Assembly: GCA_017551515.1 (NCBI GenBank) | Contig: JAFZLK010000107.1 | Coordinates: 81,491 to 145,490 of the forward strand | Length of the DNA stretch: 64,000 nt | Source of the DNA: Bacteroidales bacterium | GTDB lineage: Bacteria > Bacteroidota > Bacteroidia > Bacteroidales > ML635J-15 | Direction of reading: 5' to 3' | In this document: piece by piece, positions 28,200-35,900 of the stretch | How the letters are laid out: each line of letters starts with the position of its first letter | Position numbering within the stretch: position 1 is the stretch's first letter | Made by a program: the position numbers and the translations under genes | The notes under the pieces: generated by a model | Told to the model about the DNA's origin: nothing | Seen by the model: only the letters and a program-made list of their open reading frames with translations | The model's database searches: none

Positions 28200-29615
28200 A
28201 TGGAAGAAATAATCACAAAATTACCTTACAAGGTAGCAGACATGTCTCTCGCAGAATGGGGACGCAAGGAAATTGAAATGGCAGAAAAGGAAATGCCGGG
28301 ATTGATGAGCATTCGTCGCAAATACGCAGCCGAAAAGCCGTTGAAGGGCGCAAGAATCTCCGGCTCGTTGCACATGACAATACAGACTGCCGTACTTATC
28401 GAAACATTGGTTGAACTTGGCGCAGATGTACGTTGGGCAAGTTGCAACATATTCTCCACACAAGACCATGCTGCTGCAGCAATAGCAAAGGCAGGAGTGC
28501 CAGTTTTCGCATGGAAAGGTGAAACTCTCGAAGATTATTGGTGGTGTACTTTGCAGGCATTGTCGTTCCCAGGCGGACTCGGACCGAACCTGATAGTTGA
28601 CGATGGCGGTGATGCTACTTTATTGGTACACAAAGGTTATGCTGCCGAAAACGATGCAAAGACCTTGGATTTTGTTCCGTCATGCCACGAAGAAAAGGCA
28701 ATTCAGGAAACCTTGAAGGCTATGTTGGCAGCCGACAACCAGAAATGGCATCGCACTATTGCCGAACTCAAGGGCGTTTCGGAAGAAACAACCACTGGCG
28801 TTCACCGTCTGTACCAAATGATGGCAAAGGGAGAACTTTTAATTCCAGCAATCAACGTTAACGACTCGGTTACAAAGTCGAAGTTCGACAACCTCTACGG
28901 CTGTCGCGAATCGTTGGCCGATGGTATCAAGCGCGCTACCGATGTTATGATAGCAGGAAAGACTGTCGTAGTTCTCGGCTACGGTGATGTTGGAAAAGGT
29001 TGCGCTCGCTCAATGCACACTTACGGTGCAAGGGTTCTCATTACCGAAATAGACCCGATATGCGCACTGCAGGCAGCAATGGAAGGATACGAAGTTACAA
29101 CAATGGAAGAAGCCGTTAAGGAAGGTAACATTTTCGTCACCACAACCGGCAACTGCGATGTAGTTACTCTCGAACACATGAAGCAGATGAAGGATCAGGC
29201 AATTGTTTGCAACATAGGTCACTTTGACAACGAAATTCAGGTTGACCGCCTCGAAAACTGTCCGGGCGTTGTAAAGACCAACATCAAACCGCAGGTTGAC
29301 AAATATACTTTCCCAACTGGAAATTCAATCTTCCTGCTTGCCGAAGGCCGTCTCGTAAACCTTGGTTGTGCAACCGGACATTCATCGTTCGTAATGAGCA
29401 ACTCGTTCTCGAACCAGACTTTGGCTCAGCTCGACCTCTGGAAAAACAACTACAAGGTAGATGTTTATCGTCTTCCGAAGTACTTGGATGAAGAAGTTGC
29501 CCGTCTCCACCTCGACCAGCTTGGCGTTAAGCTCACAAAGCTTACACAGAAGCAAGCCGACTACATTGGAGTACCGGTAGAAGGACCATTCAAGGCTGAC
29601 CACTATAGATATTAA
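28200..29615 (+). CDS. ahcY: Adenosylhomocysteinase
   Basis: Cytosolic NAD-dependent enzyme that splits S-adenosylhomocysteine to adenosine and homocysteine, recycling the product of methyltransferases. The protein is 471 residues, the longer bacterial form. Motifs: [13 protein letters not shown] (substrate site), [16 protein letters not shown], the NAD-binding [30 protein letters not shown] and the C-terminal [10 protein letters not shown] whose Lys/Tyr contact NAD of the neighbouring subunit. Monocistronic by appearance; long repeat-filled intergenic DNA follows. Confidence 0.97.
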   Translation: MEEIITKLPYKVADMSLAEWGRKEIEMAEKEMPGLMSIRRKYAAEKPLKGARISGSLHMTIQTAVLIETLVELGADVRWASCNIFSTQDHAAAAIAKAGVPVFAWKGETLEDYWWCTLQALSFPGGLGPNLIVDDGGDATLLVHKGYAAENDAKTLDFVPSCHEEKAIQETLKAMLAADNQKWHRTIAELKGVSEETTTGVHRLYQMMAKGELLIPAINVNDSVTKSKFDNLYGCRESLADGIKRATDVMIAGKTVVVLGYGDVGKGCARSMHTYGARVLITEIDPICALQAAMEGYEVTTMEEAVKEGNIFVTTTGNCDVVTLEHMKQMKDQAIVCNIGHFDNEIQVDRLENCPGVVKTNIKPQVDKYTFPTGNSIFLLAEGRLVNLGCATGHSSFVMSNSFSNQTLAQLDLWKNNYKVDVYRLPKYLDEEVARLHLDQLGVKLTKLTQKQADYIGVPVEGPFKADHYRY

Positions 29616-29620
29616 AAGGA

Positions 29621-29705
29621 GAGCAGGCAGAAAGGCTAAAAGAAGAAAAGACTGGCAGGCTAAAAGCCGTCTTCAAGCCTTTAAGACTTTGAGCCTTCAA
29701 GCCCC
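29621..29705 (+). repeat. Extragenic repeat family A, copy 1
   Basis: Starts GCAGGCAGAAAGGCTAAAAG, continues AAGAAAAG...GGCTAAAAGCC, and ends TTCAAGCCTTTAAGACTTTG then AGCCTTCAAGCCC. Almost the same text occurs at 45245-45360 (+), and the reverse complement at 49645-49770 and 50121-50222. It begins a few bases after the ahcY stop. Confidence 0.85.
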
Positions 29706-29727
29706 CAACTAATAAACATAGAAACAA

Positions 29728-29803
29728 AAAAAACGCGGAATAAGATTGGCTACGCCGAGCTAAAGGTTCTGAAACAAGTCCAGCATGACATTCCGCGTTT
29801 TTT
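29728..29803. repeat. Hairpin repeat family C, copy 1
   Basis: AAAAAACGCGGAAT (29728-29741) and ATTCCGCGTTTTTT (29790-29803) are perfect 14-bp inverted arms. Between them is TGAAACAAGTCCAGCATGAC. The same arms and core recur at 56750-56804, and a degenerate copy at 56524-56574. It resembles a terminator but is far from the ahcY stop. Confidence 0.85.
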
Positions 29804-29999
29804 AGAAACAGCGAAGCGTAGAAACTCAGAAACAGCGAAGCGTAGAAACTCAGAAACGTGAAACATAGAAACGGCGTCAGCCATTGAAACAGCGAAGCGT
29901 AGAAACGGGCGAAGCCCATCAAACGGCATCAGCCATTGAAACTCAGAAACGTGAAACATAGAAACGGCGTTAGCCACAGAAACTTAGAAACTAAAAAAC
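29804..29999. repeat. Repeat family B (AGAAAC units), locus 1
   Basis: Irregular tandem text made of AGAAAC separated by short words: AGCGAAGCGTAGAAACTCAG (twice in succession), GTGAAACATAGAAACGGCGT, GGGCGAAGCCC. It fills the gap up to 10 nt before pepE. No gene on either strand; open frames here are products of the repeat. Similar text occurs at 40506-40619, 56500-56745 and 56805-56889. Confidence 0.8.
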
Positions 30000-30008
30000 A
30001 ATTTAACT

Positions 30009-30719
30009 ATGAGACTATTATTAATTAGCAACTCAACGAATGCCGGTGAAGCATATCTTGACTACCCGAAGCACAACATCCACGACTTTCTCGGTGAAAA
30101 GTGCGTGAAATGCTTGTTCATACCTTACGCAGGCGTTACCGTAACATGGGACGACTACGAGAAAAAGGTGAAGAACCGCTTCAACGAAGTGGGACACGAC
30201 ATAGTATCAATTCATCATTTTGATGACCCTGTAAAGGCCGTTGAAGAAGCCGATTGCATAGTCATTGGTGGTGGAAACACATGGAAGCTTCTGCACGACA
30301 TGCACGCCAACAAGCTCATTGAGCCTATTCGCAAGAAAGTGCTTGGCGGAACTCCGTACATTGGCTGGAGCGCAGGTTCGAATGTGACTTGCCCCACCCT
30401 TATGACAACCAACGACATGCCTATCATCGACCCATTGGGATTCGATGCATTGAACCTCATTCCTTTCCAGATTAATCCTCATTACCTCGACAAGAAGGTT
30501 GAAGGTCATGGTGGCGAATCGCGCGAAGACAGAATTTTAGAGTTCATCGAAGTAAACCGAGAGGTTTATGTTGCAGGGCTTCGCGAAGGCTGCATGTTTG
30601 TAGTCGAGGGCGACAAGATGAAAATCATCGGACAGCGTAACCTGCGTCTTTTCAAGTATGGCGAAGAAACCCGCGAAATCGAACCAACCGCGGATTTTAC
30701 GTTCTTGTTAAAGAAATAA
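30009..30719 (+). CDS. pepE: Dipeptidase E (peptidase S51)
   Basis: Cytosolic serine peptidase that hydrolyses Asp-X dipeptides. The protein is 236 residues, the family length. Motifs: MRLLLISNSTNAG at the start, CIVIGGGNTWKLL, and the nucleophile elbow GWSAGSNV containing the catalytic Ser, followed by FQINPHYLD with the His expected in S51 enzymes. The gene stands alone: it is preceded by repeat DNA and followed by a strong hairpin terminator. Part of peptide and cyanophycin-type turnover, more likely general dipeptide use here. Confidence 0.92.
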   Translation: MRLLLISNSTNAGEAYLDYPKHNIHDFLGEKCVKCLFIPYAGVTVTWDDYEKKVKNRFNEVGHDIVSIHHFDDPVKAVEEADCIVIGGGNTWKLLHDMHANKLIEPIRKKVLGGTPYIGWSAGSNVTCPTLMTTNDMPIIDPLGFDALNLIPFQINPHYLDKKVEGHGGESREDRILEFIEVNREVYVAGLREGCMFVVEGDKMKIIGQRNLRLFKYGEETREIEPTADFTFLLKK

Positions 30720-30736
30720 GGAAAGAAAACACCAAC

Positions 30737-30773
30737 AAAAAGCGAGTTCGGCAAAAGCTGTGACTCGCTTTTT
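30737..30773 (+). terminator. Terminator of pepE
   Basis: AAAAAGCGAGT (30737-30747) and ACTCGCTTTTT (30763-30773), perfect 11-bp stem with a 15-nt loop, 18 nt after the stop. Confidence 0.88.
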
Positions 30774-30819
30774 TTGTATTATGCAGTTTGCATTTGATAA
30801 AAACCATTCAAAAATAAAT

Positions 30820-30851
30820 TTTGCCATTTTCATTCCCCTTTCTTACCTTTG
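30820..30851 (+). promoter_or_regulatory. Strong consensus promoter upstream of the AlbA_2 gene
   Basis: TTTG (30820-30823), 20 nt, TACCTTTG (30844-30851): the best match to the Bacteroidetes consensus in the window. A second TATCTTTG lies at 30999-31006, 38 nt before the start codon. The leader from the first promoter would be about 190 nt; I see no gene in 30774-31043. Confidence 0.6.
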
Positions 30852-31043
30852 TATGAAATTTTAGAATGCTATATAAATACCTTATGCAGGTAAGAAGCAT
30901 TGATAAAAAGTTATGATCTTACAAAAAGATTGCAAATTTTAATAACAAATATAATTTGCATTTTGGGCATTTTTTTACAGATAGTATGGGAAATAGTTTA
31001 TCTTTGCAGTCTGAAGTTATTGATTATGTAATTGAAAAAGAAT

Positions 31044-32894
31044 ATGACGCTACCAATTAACATAGAGGATTTGCTTGGCGGACTGGTGGTGGAAGGAAAC
31101 CGAGTGGAATATAAGAAAGGTTGGAATCCTGACCCCATCTATCGGACTATATGTGCATTTGCCAATGATTTTGAGGACACTTGCGGAGGTTATATAGTTG
31201 TCGGTGTGGAAGAAGTTAATGGTAGGGCAAAAAGACCGGTGTGTGGCATCGACATTAATGACATTGATAAGATAGAAAAGGCAATGGTAGGGTTCAACAA
31301 CCTTATAGCGCCTTATTATCAGCCACGCGTGTACTTTGAGCAGGTGGATGGAAAGACCATAATGGTAATATGGGTAACGGCAGGAGAACGTCGTCCCTAC
31401 AAGGTGCCGGATATGGTTACTGCAAAGGAGAAAAAATACAACTACTACATACGCTATAATTCGAGTTCGATAGTGGCAAAGGGCGACTATCTGGCAGAAC
31501 TGATGAATATGGTGAACCGAGTCCCGTTTGATGACAGAGGAAATGTGAAAGCCAAGCAGGAGGATGTGTCAATGCTTCTGATTCGTGATTATCTGGCAGA
31601 AACGCGAAGTTCGCTTGCTCGCGATATGGAATATCTTTCGCCAATGCAGGTGATGGAGCAGATGAATTTGTTGGAGGGACCTACAGAGCAGATTCGCATC
31701 AAAAATGTGGCACTGATGATGTTCTCGTATCACCCAGAGCGATTTTTCCCCGGCACACAGATAGACATTGTATTTTATCCGAAAGGGAAAGACGGCGATC
31801 CTAACAACTTTACAGAAACAGAGCCGTTCAAAGGACCTGTTCACATTACATTGCGCAGAGCTTTGGAGTATCTGAAATATATGGTGGTTAGAAAAAACAT
31901 TCACAAGCCCAAAGACGACGAGCATTCCAAAGTGGTGTATAACTATCCGTATCAGGCATTGGAAGAAAGTCTGGTCAATGCTTACTATCACCGCAGCTAC
32001 GATGAGTATCAGCCTGTTGAAGTGAATATTATGCCAGATATGATAGAGATTATAAGTTATGGAGGCGCCGAAAGGAGTATTAGGTTGGATGATCTTAGGG
32101 CTGGCAAATGTGTTCATGCTCGCAAATATAGGAATCCAAGACTTGGAGAGTTTCTGAAAGAATTGCATCTTACTGAAGGTCGTGGAACGGGATTGCCCAC
32201 CATCCGCGAAGAACTTAAAAAGAATGGTTCTACTGATTTCACAATTGATGCGGACGATGAGCATACTTATTTTATCATACGTATCCCCTGTCACCCAGAG
32301 TTCGTATGCGACGAACTGACTATGGACAAGGATGGTCACATACTTCCTTTGGGAGAGGAGTGGAAACCAGATGTCACAGAGGATGGTACTGATAATGTCA
32401 TAGAGAATGTCACAGACAAATTAAATGTTACAGATGCTGATACCGAGAGTGTTACAAAAAAAGTCATCGAGTGTGTCACAGACCATGTTACAGAGTATGG
32501 CACTGACAATGTCACAGACAAACTAAATGTTACAGACGCTGATACAGAGAGTGTTACAAACAATGTTACAGACAATGTTACAGAGGATGGCATTGACAAT
32601 GTCACAGAGAATGTTACTGATAAATTAAATGTTACAGACACTGATATTGATAGTGTTACAAAAAATGGCACTGAGGATGGCACTGAGGATGGCACTGACA
32701 TTTCTACTGCAGAAAAAAGGCGTAGCGAGATATTGCGGTTGATGAAATTGGATGACAAAATAACTTATGACAATCTTGTTAACATACTTAGTGTGTCACG
32801 AAGAACTATTGCCCGCGATATTGATTTGCTGCGTTCCCAAAACAAACTAAAGAGGGTCGGTGATGATTTCGGTGGCAATTGGGTAGTGCTGTGA
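31044..32894 (+). CDS. AlbA_2 (Schlafen-type) ATP-binding protein with VTD repeat tract
   Basis: Protein of 616 residues, starting at ATG 31044 (MTLPINIEDLL) rather than the TTG twelve bases earlier. The N-terminal domain carries the AlbA_2/Schlafen pattern (ESK-type VEYKKGW, CAFANDF, GGYIVVGVEE). The middle has the helicase-like ATP-binding C-terminal region of the same family (QALEESLVNAYYHRSY, GRGTGLPTI). Residues about 442-552 are a low-complexity tract with three 34-residue units containing LNVTDADTESVT. The tail (about 565-616) is a winged-helix domain (KITYDNLVNILSVSRRTIAR) of DeoR type. Family members are proposed transcription regulators or nucleic-acid-acting defence-type proteins; the role is unknown. 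Carbonic anhydrase follows after 32 nt. Confidence 0.82.
   Translation: MTLPINIEDLLGGLVVEGNRVEYKKGWNPDPIYRTICAFANDFEDTCGGYIVVGVEEVNGRAKRPVCGIDINDIDKIEKAMVGFNNLIAPYYQPRVYFEQVDGKTIMVIWVTAGERRPYKVPDMVTAKEKKYNYYIRYNSSSIVAKGDYLAELMNMVNRVPFDDRGNVKAKQEDVSMLLIRDYLAETRSSLARDMEYLSPMQVMEQMNLLEGPTEQIRIKNVALMMFSYHPERFFPGTQIDIVFYPKGKDGDPNNFTETEPFKGPVHITLRRALEYLKYMVVRKNIHKPKDDEHSKVVYNYPYQALEESLVNAYYHRSYDEYQPVEVNIMPDMIEIISYGGAERSIRLDDLRAGKCVHARKYRNPRLGEFLKELHLTEGRGTGLPTIREELKKNGSTDFTIDADDEHTYFIIRIPCHPEFVCDELTMDKDGHILPLGEEWKPDVTEDGTDNVIENVTDKLNVTDADTESVTKKVIECVTDHVTEYGTDNVTDKLNVTDADTESVTNNVTDNVTEDGIDNVTENVTDKLNVTDTDIDSVTKNGTEDGTEDGTDISTAEKRRSEILRLMKLDDKITYDNLVNILSVSRRTIARDIDLLRSQNKLKRVGDDFGGNWVVL
32415..32700 (+). 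repeat. Coding tandem repeat, 102-bp period
   Basis: GACAAATTAAATGTTACAGA and close variants begin at 32415, 32517 and 32619, exactly 102 bp (34 codons) apart, within the AlbA_2 protein gene. Shorter GTTACAGA/GTCACAGA words fill the units. In-frame copy-number change would alter linker length only. Confidence 0.85.
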
Positions 32895-32926
32895 AATTTT
32901 GGAAACCATAGATTAAAACATAATAT

Positions 32927-33469
32927 ATGATAGACCAAATAATTGAATACAATAAGACTTTCGTTGAGCAGAAAGGTTACGAAAAATATCTGACGGACAA
33001 ATATCCCGACAAGAAATTGGCGGTGCTGTCGTGTATGGACACCCGACTGACGGAACTCCTTCCTGCCGCTTTGGGACTGAAGAATGGCGATGCAAAAATT
33101 ATCAAGAATGCCGGCGGTTTGGTCATTTCGGCATTCGATTCTGCTATGCGAAGTCTGATTGTGGCTATTTACGAGCTTGGCGTTAATGAGATTATGGTGG
33201 TGGCGCATTCGCATTGTGGTGCCTGCCACATGAGTTACAACCACTTCCACCACGAAATGATTGCTAGAGGCATCACCGACGAGACGCTTGACACAATCCG
33301 CAAGTGCGGCATTAACTTGGACCATTGGCTCGAGGGCTTCAAGGACACGCCCGAATCTGTCCGCAAGACCGTCGAGACCATAAAGACTCATCCACTCGTG
33401 CCGAAGGACATTGTTGTGCGCGGTTTCATAATCGATTCGGAGACTGGTGCTTTGGAGGAAATAAAATAG
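32927..33469 (+). CDS. Beta-type carbonic anhydrase
   Basis: Cytosolic zinc enzyme interconverting CO2 and bicarbonate. The 180-residue protein has the beta-class zinc ligands Cys36 (SCMDTR, with the Asp38-Arg40 dyad), His93 and Cys96 (AHSHCG), plus the KNAGG motif. The short length fits the smaller bacterial beta-CA subclass. It would supply bicarbonate for carboxylation reactions such as the PEPCK-dependent route to oxaloacetate. It follows the AlbA_2 gene by 32 nt and may share its transcript, though a functional link is not obvious. Confidence 0.93.
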   Translation: MIDQIIEYNKTFVEQKGYEKYLTDKYPDKKLAVLSCMDTRLTELLPAALGLKNGDAKIIKNAGGLVISAFDSAMRSLIVAIYELGVNEIMVVAHSHCGACHMSYNHFHHEMIARGITDETLDTIRKCGINLDHWLEGFKDTPESVRKTVETIKTHPLVPKDIVVRGFIIDSETGALEEIK

Positions 33470-33509
33470 AGATTTACAAAATAACAATTGCATTTAAAAC
33501 TATTATTCT

Positions 33510-33517
33510 TATTTTTG
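33510..33517 (+). promoter_or_regulatory. -7 promoter element of the MNT/HEPN pair
   Basis: TATTTTTG, only 11 nt before the first possible ATG (33529) and 20 nt before the second (33538). Transcription would begin close to the first ATG, favouring the second as the start or a nearly leaderless mRNA. Confidence 0.5.
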
Positions 33518-33528
33518 CACTATAAAAC

Positions 33529-33861
33529 ATGAAAATAATGAATAACAGGGATGCCATATTAATGTCGATTGTTGACACCGTAAAACGAGTTGTTCCCAAC
33601 GGTTCGAAAGTTTTGCTTTTCGGATCACAGGCCCGTGGCGATGCTAATGATAGTTCCGACTGGGATGTACTTGTTATTCTTGACCAGCAGCGTATAAAGT
33701 TGGCTGATTATGACGACATCGCATATCCAATCAGGGTTGCCGGATGGGACTATGAAGCTTTGGTTAATCCTATACTTTATACAAAAAATGATTGGACAAA
33801 AAGCAGTAATACATTGTTTTACAAGAATGTAATGAATGAAGGAGTAGTTTTATGGGGCTGA
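33529..33861 (+). CDS. MNT-type minimal nucleotidyltransferase (antitoxin-like)
   Basis: Protein of 110 residues (107 if the ATG at 33538 is used) of the DNA polymerase beta-like nucleotidyltransferase superfamily. The signature LLFGSQARGDANDSSDWDVL gives the GSxARG motif and the Asp-x-Asp metal pair. In MNT-HEPN pairs this protein is the antitoxin, which inactivates the HEPN partner by transferring AMP to it. The stop codon overlaps the start of the HEPN gene by 10 nt, so the two are translationally coupled. Kinship with plain kanamycin-type nucleotidyltransferases is possible, but the gene pair argues for a toxin-antitoxin module. Confidence 0.85.
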   Translation: MKIMNNRDAILMSIVDTVKRVVPNGSKVLLFGSQARGDANDSSDWDVLVILDQQRIKLADYDDIAYPIRVAGWDYEALVNPILYTKNDWTKSSNTLFYKNVMNEGVVLWG

Positions 33862-34256
33862 CAGATTCGGAACGAAAAGCGATGGTTGAGTATAAACTGT
33901 CGAAGGCTAACAGGACATTTGAACAGGCTAAAGGTAATGTTCCGTTGATGTTTTGGGAAGTGATTGCAAATAGGCTTTATTACTCTGCATACTATGCCGT
34001 TTCTGCATTGTTGCTTGCAAATGGTATTTCTGCACAAACCCATAATGGCGTAATACAAATGTTTAGTTTGCATTTCGTGAAGACTAAAATAGTTCCTGAT
34101 GAGTTCGGTAAATTATATAGCAAACTTTTTACTTTAAGACTGACAGGCGATTATAATGATTCGTATTCCTTAACAGAGTCAGATGTGCTTCCTTTGGTTG
34201 CTCCTACCGAAGAATTCATTTCTGTTATTGGTCGGATGGCCACAAATAATAGCTAA
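33852..34256 (+). CDS. HEPN-domain protein (toxin-like partner)
   Basis: Helical HEPN protein of 134 residues with the family core NRLYYSAYYAVSALLLANG and the QTHNGVIQMFSLHF segment. HEPN toxins are RNases with an R-x4-H (often R-x4-H-x-Y) active site. Here the corresponding stretch is R-LYYS-A-Y-Y, with Ala at the His position, so RNase activity may be lost or the His supplied elsewhere (THNG). The gene overlaps the MNT gene by 10 nt. Either an inactive or non-toxic subfamily of MNT/HEPN pairs or one with a different mechanism. Confidence 0.85.
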   Translation: MGLTDSERKAMVEYKLSKANRTFEQAKGNVPLMFWEVIANRLYYSAYYAVSALLLANGISAQTHNGVIQMFSLHFVKTKIVPDEFGKLYSKLFTLRLTGDYNDSYSLTESDVLPLVAPTEEFISVIGRMATNNS

Positions 34257-34404
34257 AGAAATTTCCAGTGGTGTAAGATGGGGAATATTGTTGGATGAAA
34301 TTTAATTTGTGCAAAGAAAAATCGATATAATCTCCCGAAGCAATAATTATTAATTAACCATCGCCCGAAGGAGCGATACCTTGATTGCCGCCTTGGCTGG
34401 TGAG

Positions 34405-34510
34405 CGTTAAGAAAATCGGCGGAATGAAGCGTAAAAAGTCATACTGTTTGAAGTCGGAGTGAAACGGAGACAAGTTTATGACTTTTAGCAGAGAGTAGCC
34501 GATTTTTAGC
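34405..34510. repeat. Nested imperfect palindrome
   Basis: Outer arms AAAATCGGC (about 34411-34420) and GCCGATTTT (about 34498-34506), inner arms AAAAAGTCATA (about 34433-34443) and TATGACTTTT (about 34476-34486). Together they make a ~100-bp imperfect cruciform in the non-coding gap between the HEPN and DUF1848 genes. No coding frame with support. REP- or MITE-like. Confidence 0.6.
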
Positions 34511-34540
34511 GAAGCAGACGCAGCGGACACAGTTTTTTTG

Positions 34541-34570
34541 TTTACTTTTTTTGCTGACAAAAAAAGTAAA
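34541..34570. terminator. Perfect 13-bp hairpin TTTACTTTTTTTG/CAAAAAAAGTAAA
   Basis: Arms 34541-34553 and 34558-34570 with a 4-nt loop CTGA. AT-rich stem, so a weak terminator at best; may be part of the repeat element that fills this 390-nt gap. Confidence 0.55.
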
Positions 34571-34616
34571 AGCCACCGCGGCTCGAGCGAAATATTCTTT
34601 AAAAAGATAAATATCG

Positions 34617-34624
34617 TATCTTTG
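34617..34624 (+). promoter_or_regulatory. -7 promoter element of the DUF1848 gene
   Basis: TATCTTTG, 22 nt before the ATG; no -33 TTTG seen. Confidence 0.5.
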
Positions 34625-34646
34625 TAACCGAATTTTCGTAATAAAC

Positions 34647-35711
34647 ATGGCTCAATGGCGAAAAAATAAAATCCAACGCGAAAACGGAGAATGGGTTGAC
34701 GCTCAATTCCCTGTAATTGTTTCGGCAAGCCGAAGCACCGACATTCCCGCCTTTTATTCCGACTGGTTTTTCCATCGTCTGAAAGTCGGTTATTCCGCTT
34801 GGACAAATCCGTTCAACGGCGTGAAAAGTTATGTGGCGTATGGCGACACCCGATTCATTGTTTTCTGGTCGAAAAATCCCGAGCTGTTGTTGCAACATCT
34901 TGATTATCTGAACGAACGGAATATCGGATGCTACATTCAATACACTCTGAACGACTATGAAGCGGAAGGCTTGGAACGCGGTGTGCCGGCACTCGAAAAG
35001 CGGATTGAGACATTTCAGCAATTGGTTGAAAAATTGGGCAAGGGCAGAGTGGTTTGGCGTTTCGACCCGCTGATTTTGACGGATAAGATTTCGATTGAAG
35101 ATTTGTTGCGCAAGGTCGAGAATATCGGCAACAAATTGGTCGGATATACGGAAAAGTTGGTTTTCAGTTTTGCAGACATTGCCCTGTACAAAAAAGTGAA
35201 AGCAAATCTTGAAAAAAGCAAGGTAAATTATTCTGAATGGACTGAGGAACAGATGGTTGATTTTGCCAAGCGGTTGGTGGAGTTGAACAAATCTAACAAT
35301 TGGAACTACGATTTGGCTACCTGTGGCGAAGTGGTTGATTTTGACGGCATTTCGCACAACCATTGCGTTGACGACAACTTGATGATTCGTTTTGCATACA
35401 AGGATAAAGCCCTGATGGACTTTTTAGGCGTGGAAATCAAGACCGTCGAAAAAAGTTTGTTCGGGGAGGCGCCTATTCCACCAAACGCCATTATGCTGAA
35501 TGCCAACCAGTATGCCATAAAGCACAAGGACAACCGCGACAAAGGTCAGCGCACCGCTTGCGGATGTATGGTGAGCAAGAACATTGGCGAATACAACACT
35601 TGTCCGCATTTGTGCGAATATTGCTATGCTAATGCTGGTAAGGAGGTGGCGGTGAAAAATTACAATCAGCATAAATTAAATGATTGTGGAGAAACGATAA
35701 GAGGCGAATAA
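34647..35711 (+). CDS. DUF1848 family protein
   Basis: Cytosolic protein of 354 residues of uncharacterised family DUF1848. It begins with the family signature SASRSTDIPAFYSDWF, followed by FWSKNPELL, RFDPLIL and DLATCGE. The C-terminal part has a Cys cluster: TACGCMVSKNIG, then CPHLCEYCYAN. The CxxxCxxC spacing (CPHLCEYC) resembles a radical-SAM or other Fe-S site, and DUF1848 proteins have been compared with spore-photoproduct-lyase-like enzymes. No substrate is known. It stands alone behind a repeat-filled gap. Confidence 0.85.
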   Translation: MAQWRKNKIQRENGEWVDAQFPVIVSASRSTDIPAFYSDWFFHRLKVGYSAWTNPFNGVKSYVAYGDTRFIVFWSKNPELLLQHLDYLNERNIGCYIQYTLNDYEAEGLERGVPALEKRIETFQQLVEKLGKGRVVWRFDPLILTDKISIEDLLRKVENIGNKLVGYTEKLVFSFADIALYKKVKANLEKSKVNYSEWTEEQMVDFAKRLVELNKSNNWNYDLATCGEVVDFDGISHNHCVDDNLMIRFAYKDKALMDFLGVEIKTVEKSLFGEAPIPPNAIMLNANQYAIKHKDNRDKGQRTACGCMVSKNIGEYNTCPHLCEYCYANAGKEVAVKNYNQHKLNDCGETIRGE

Positions 35712-35900
35712 CGCGTTTGCGGACGACAAAAACATAAAAATTATAAAATCCCGCTTTTATATTGGTTTTCAAGCATCTATATTCAAATCTGCTGTGGGGA
35801 GAAGTGCTTTAAATTGAAAATAATTATCAGTTAAATATTGTCGTTAATAAAAATCACATATTATTTTTTTAATTTTGCAACTTATAATACATAAGCGAAC
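35712..35900. promoter_or_regulatory. lpxD upstream region with -7 element
   Basis: AT-rich gap. TAATTTTG at 35870-35877 lies 23 nt before the lpxD ATG. Nothing else recognised. Confidence 0.45.

Noticed and set aside
29740..29980. Minus-strand frames reading EFLRFAVS-type repeats
   Set aside because: Pure translation of repeat family B; no start context, promoter or homology.
32765..33493. 242-codon minus-strand frame opposite the carbonic anhydrase gene
   Set aside because: Overlaps the zinc-binding carbonic anhydrase completely; no recognisable motif.
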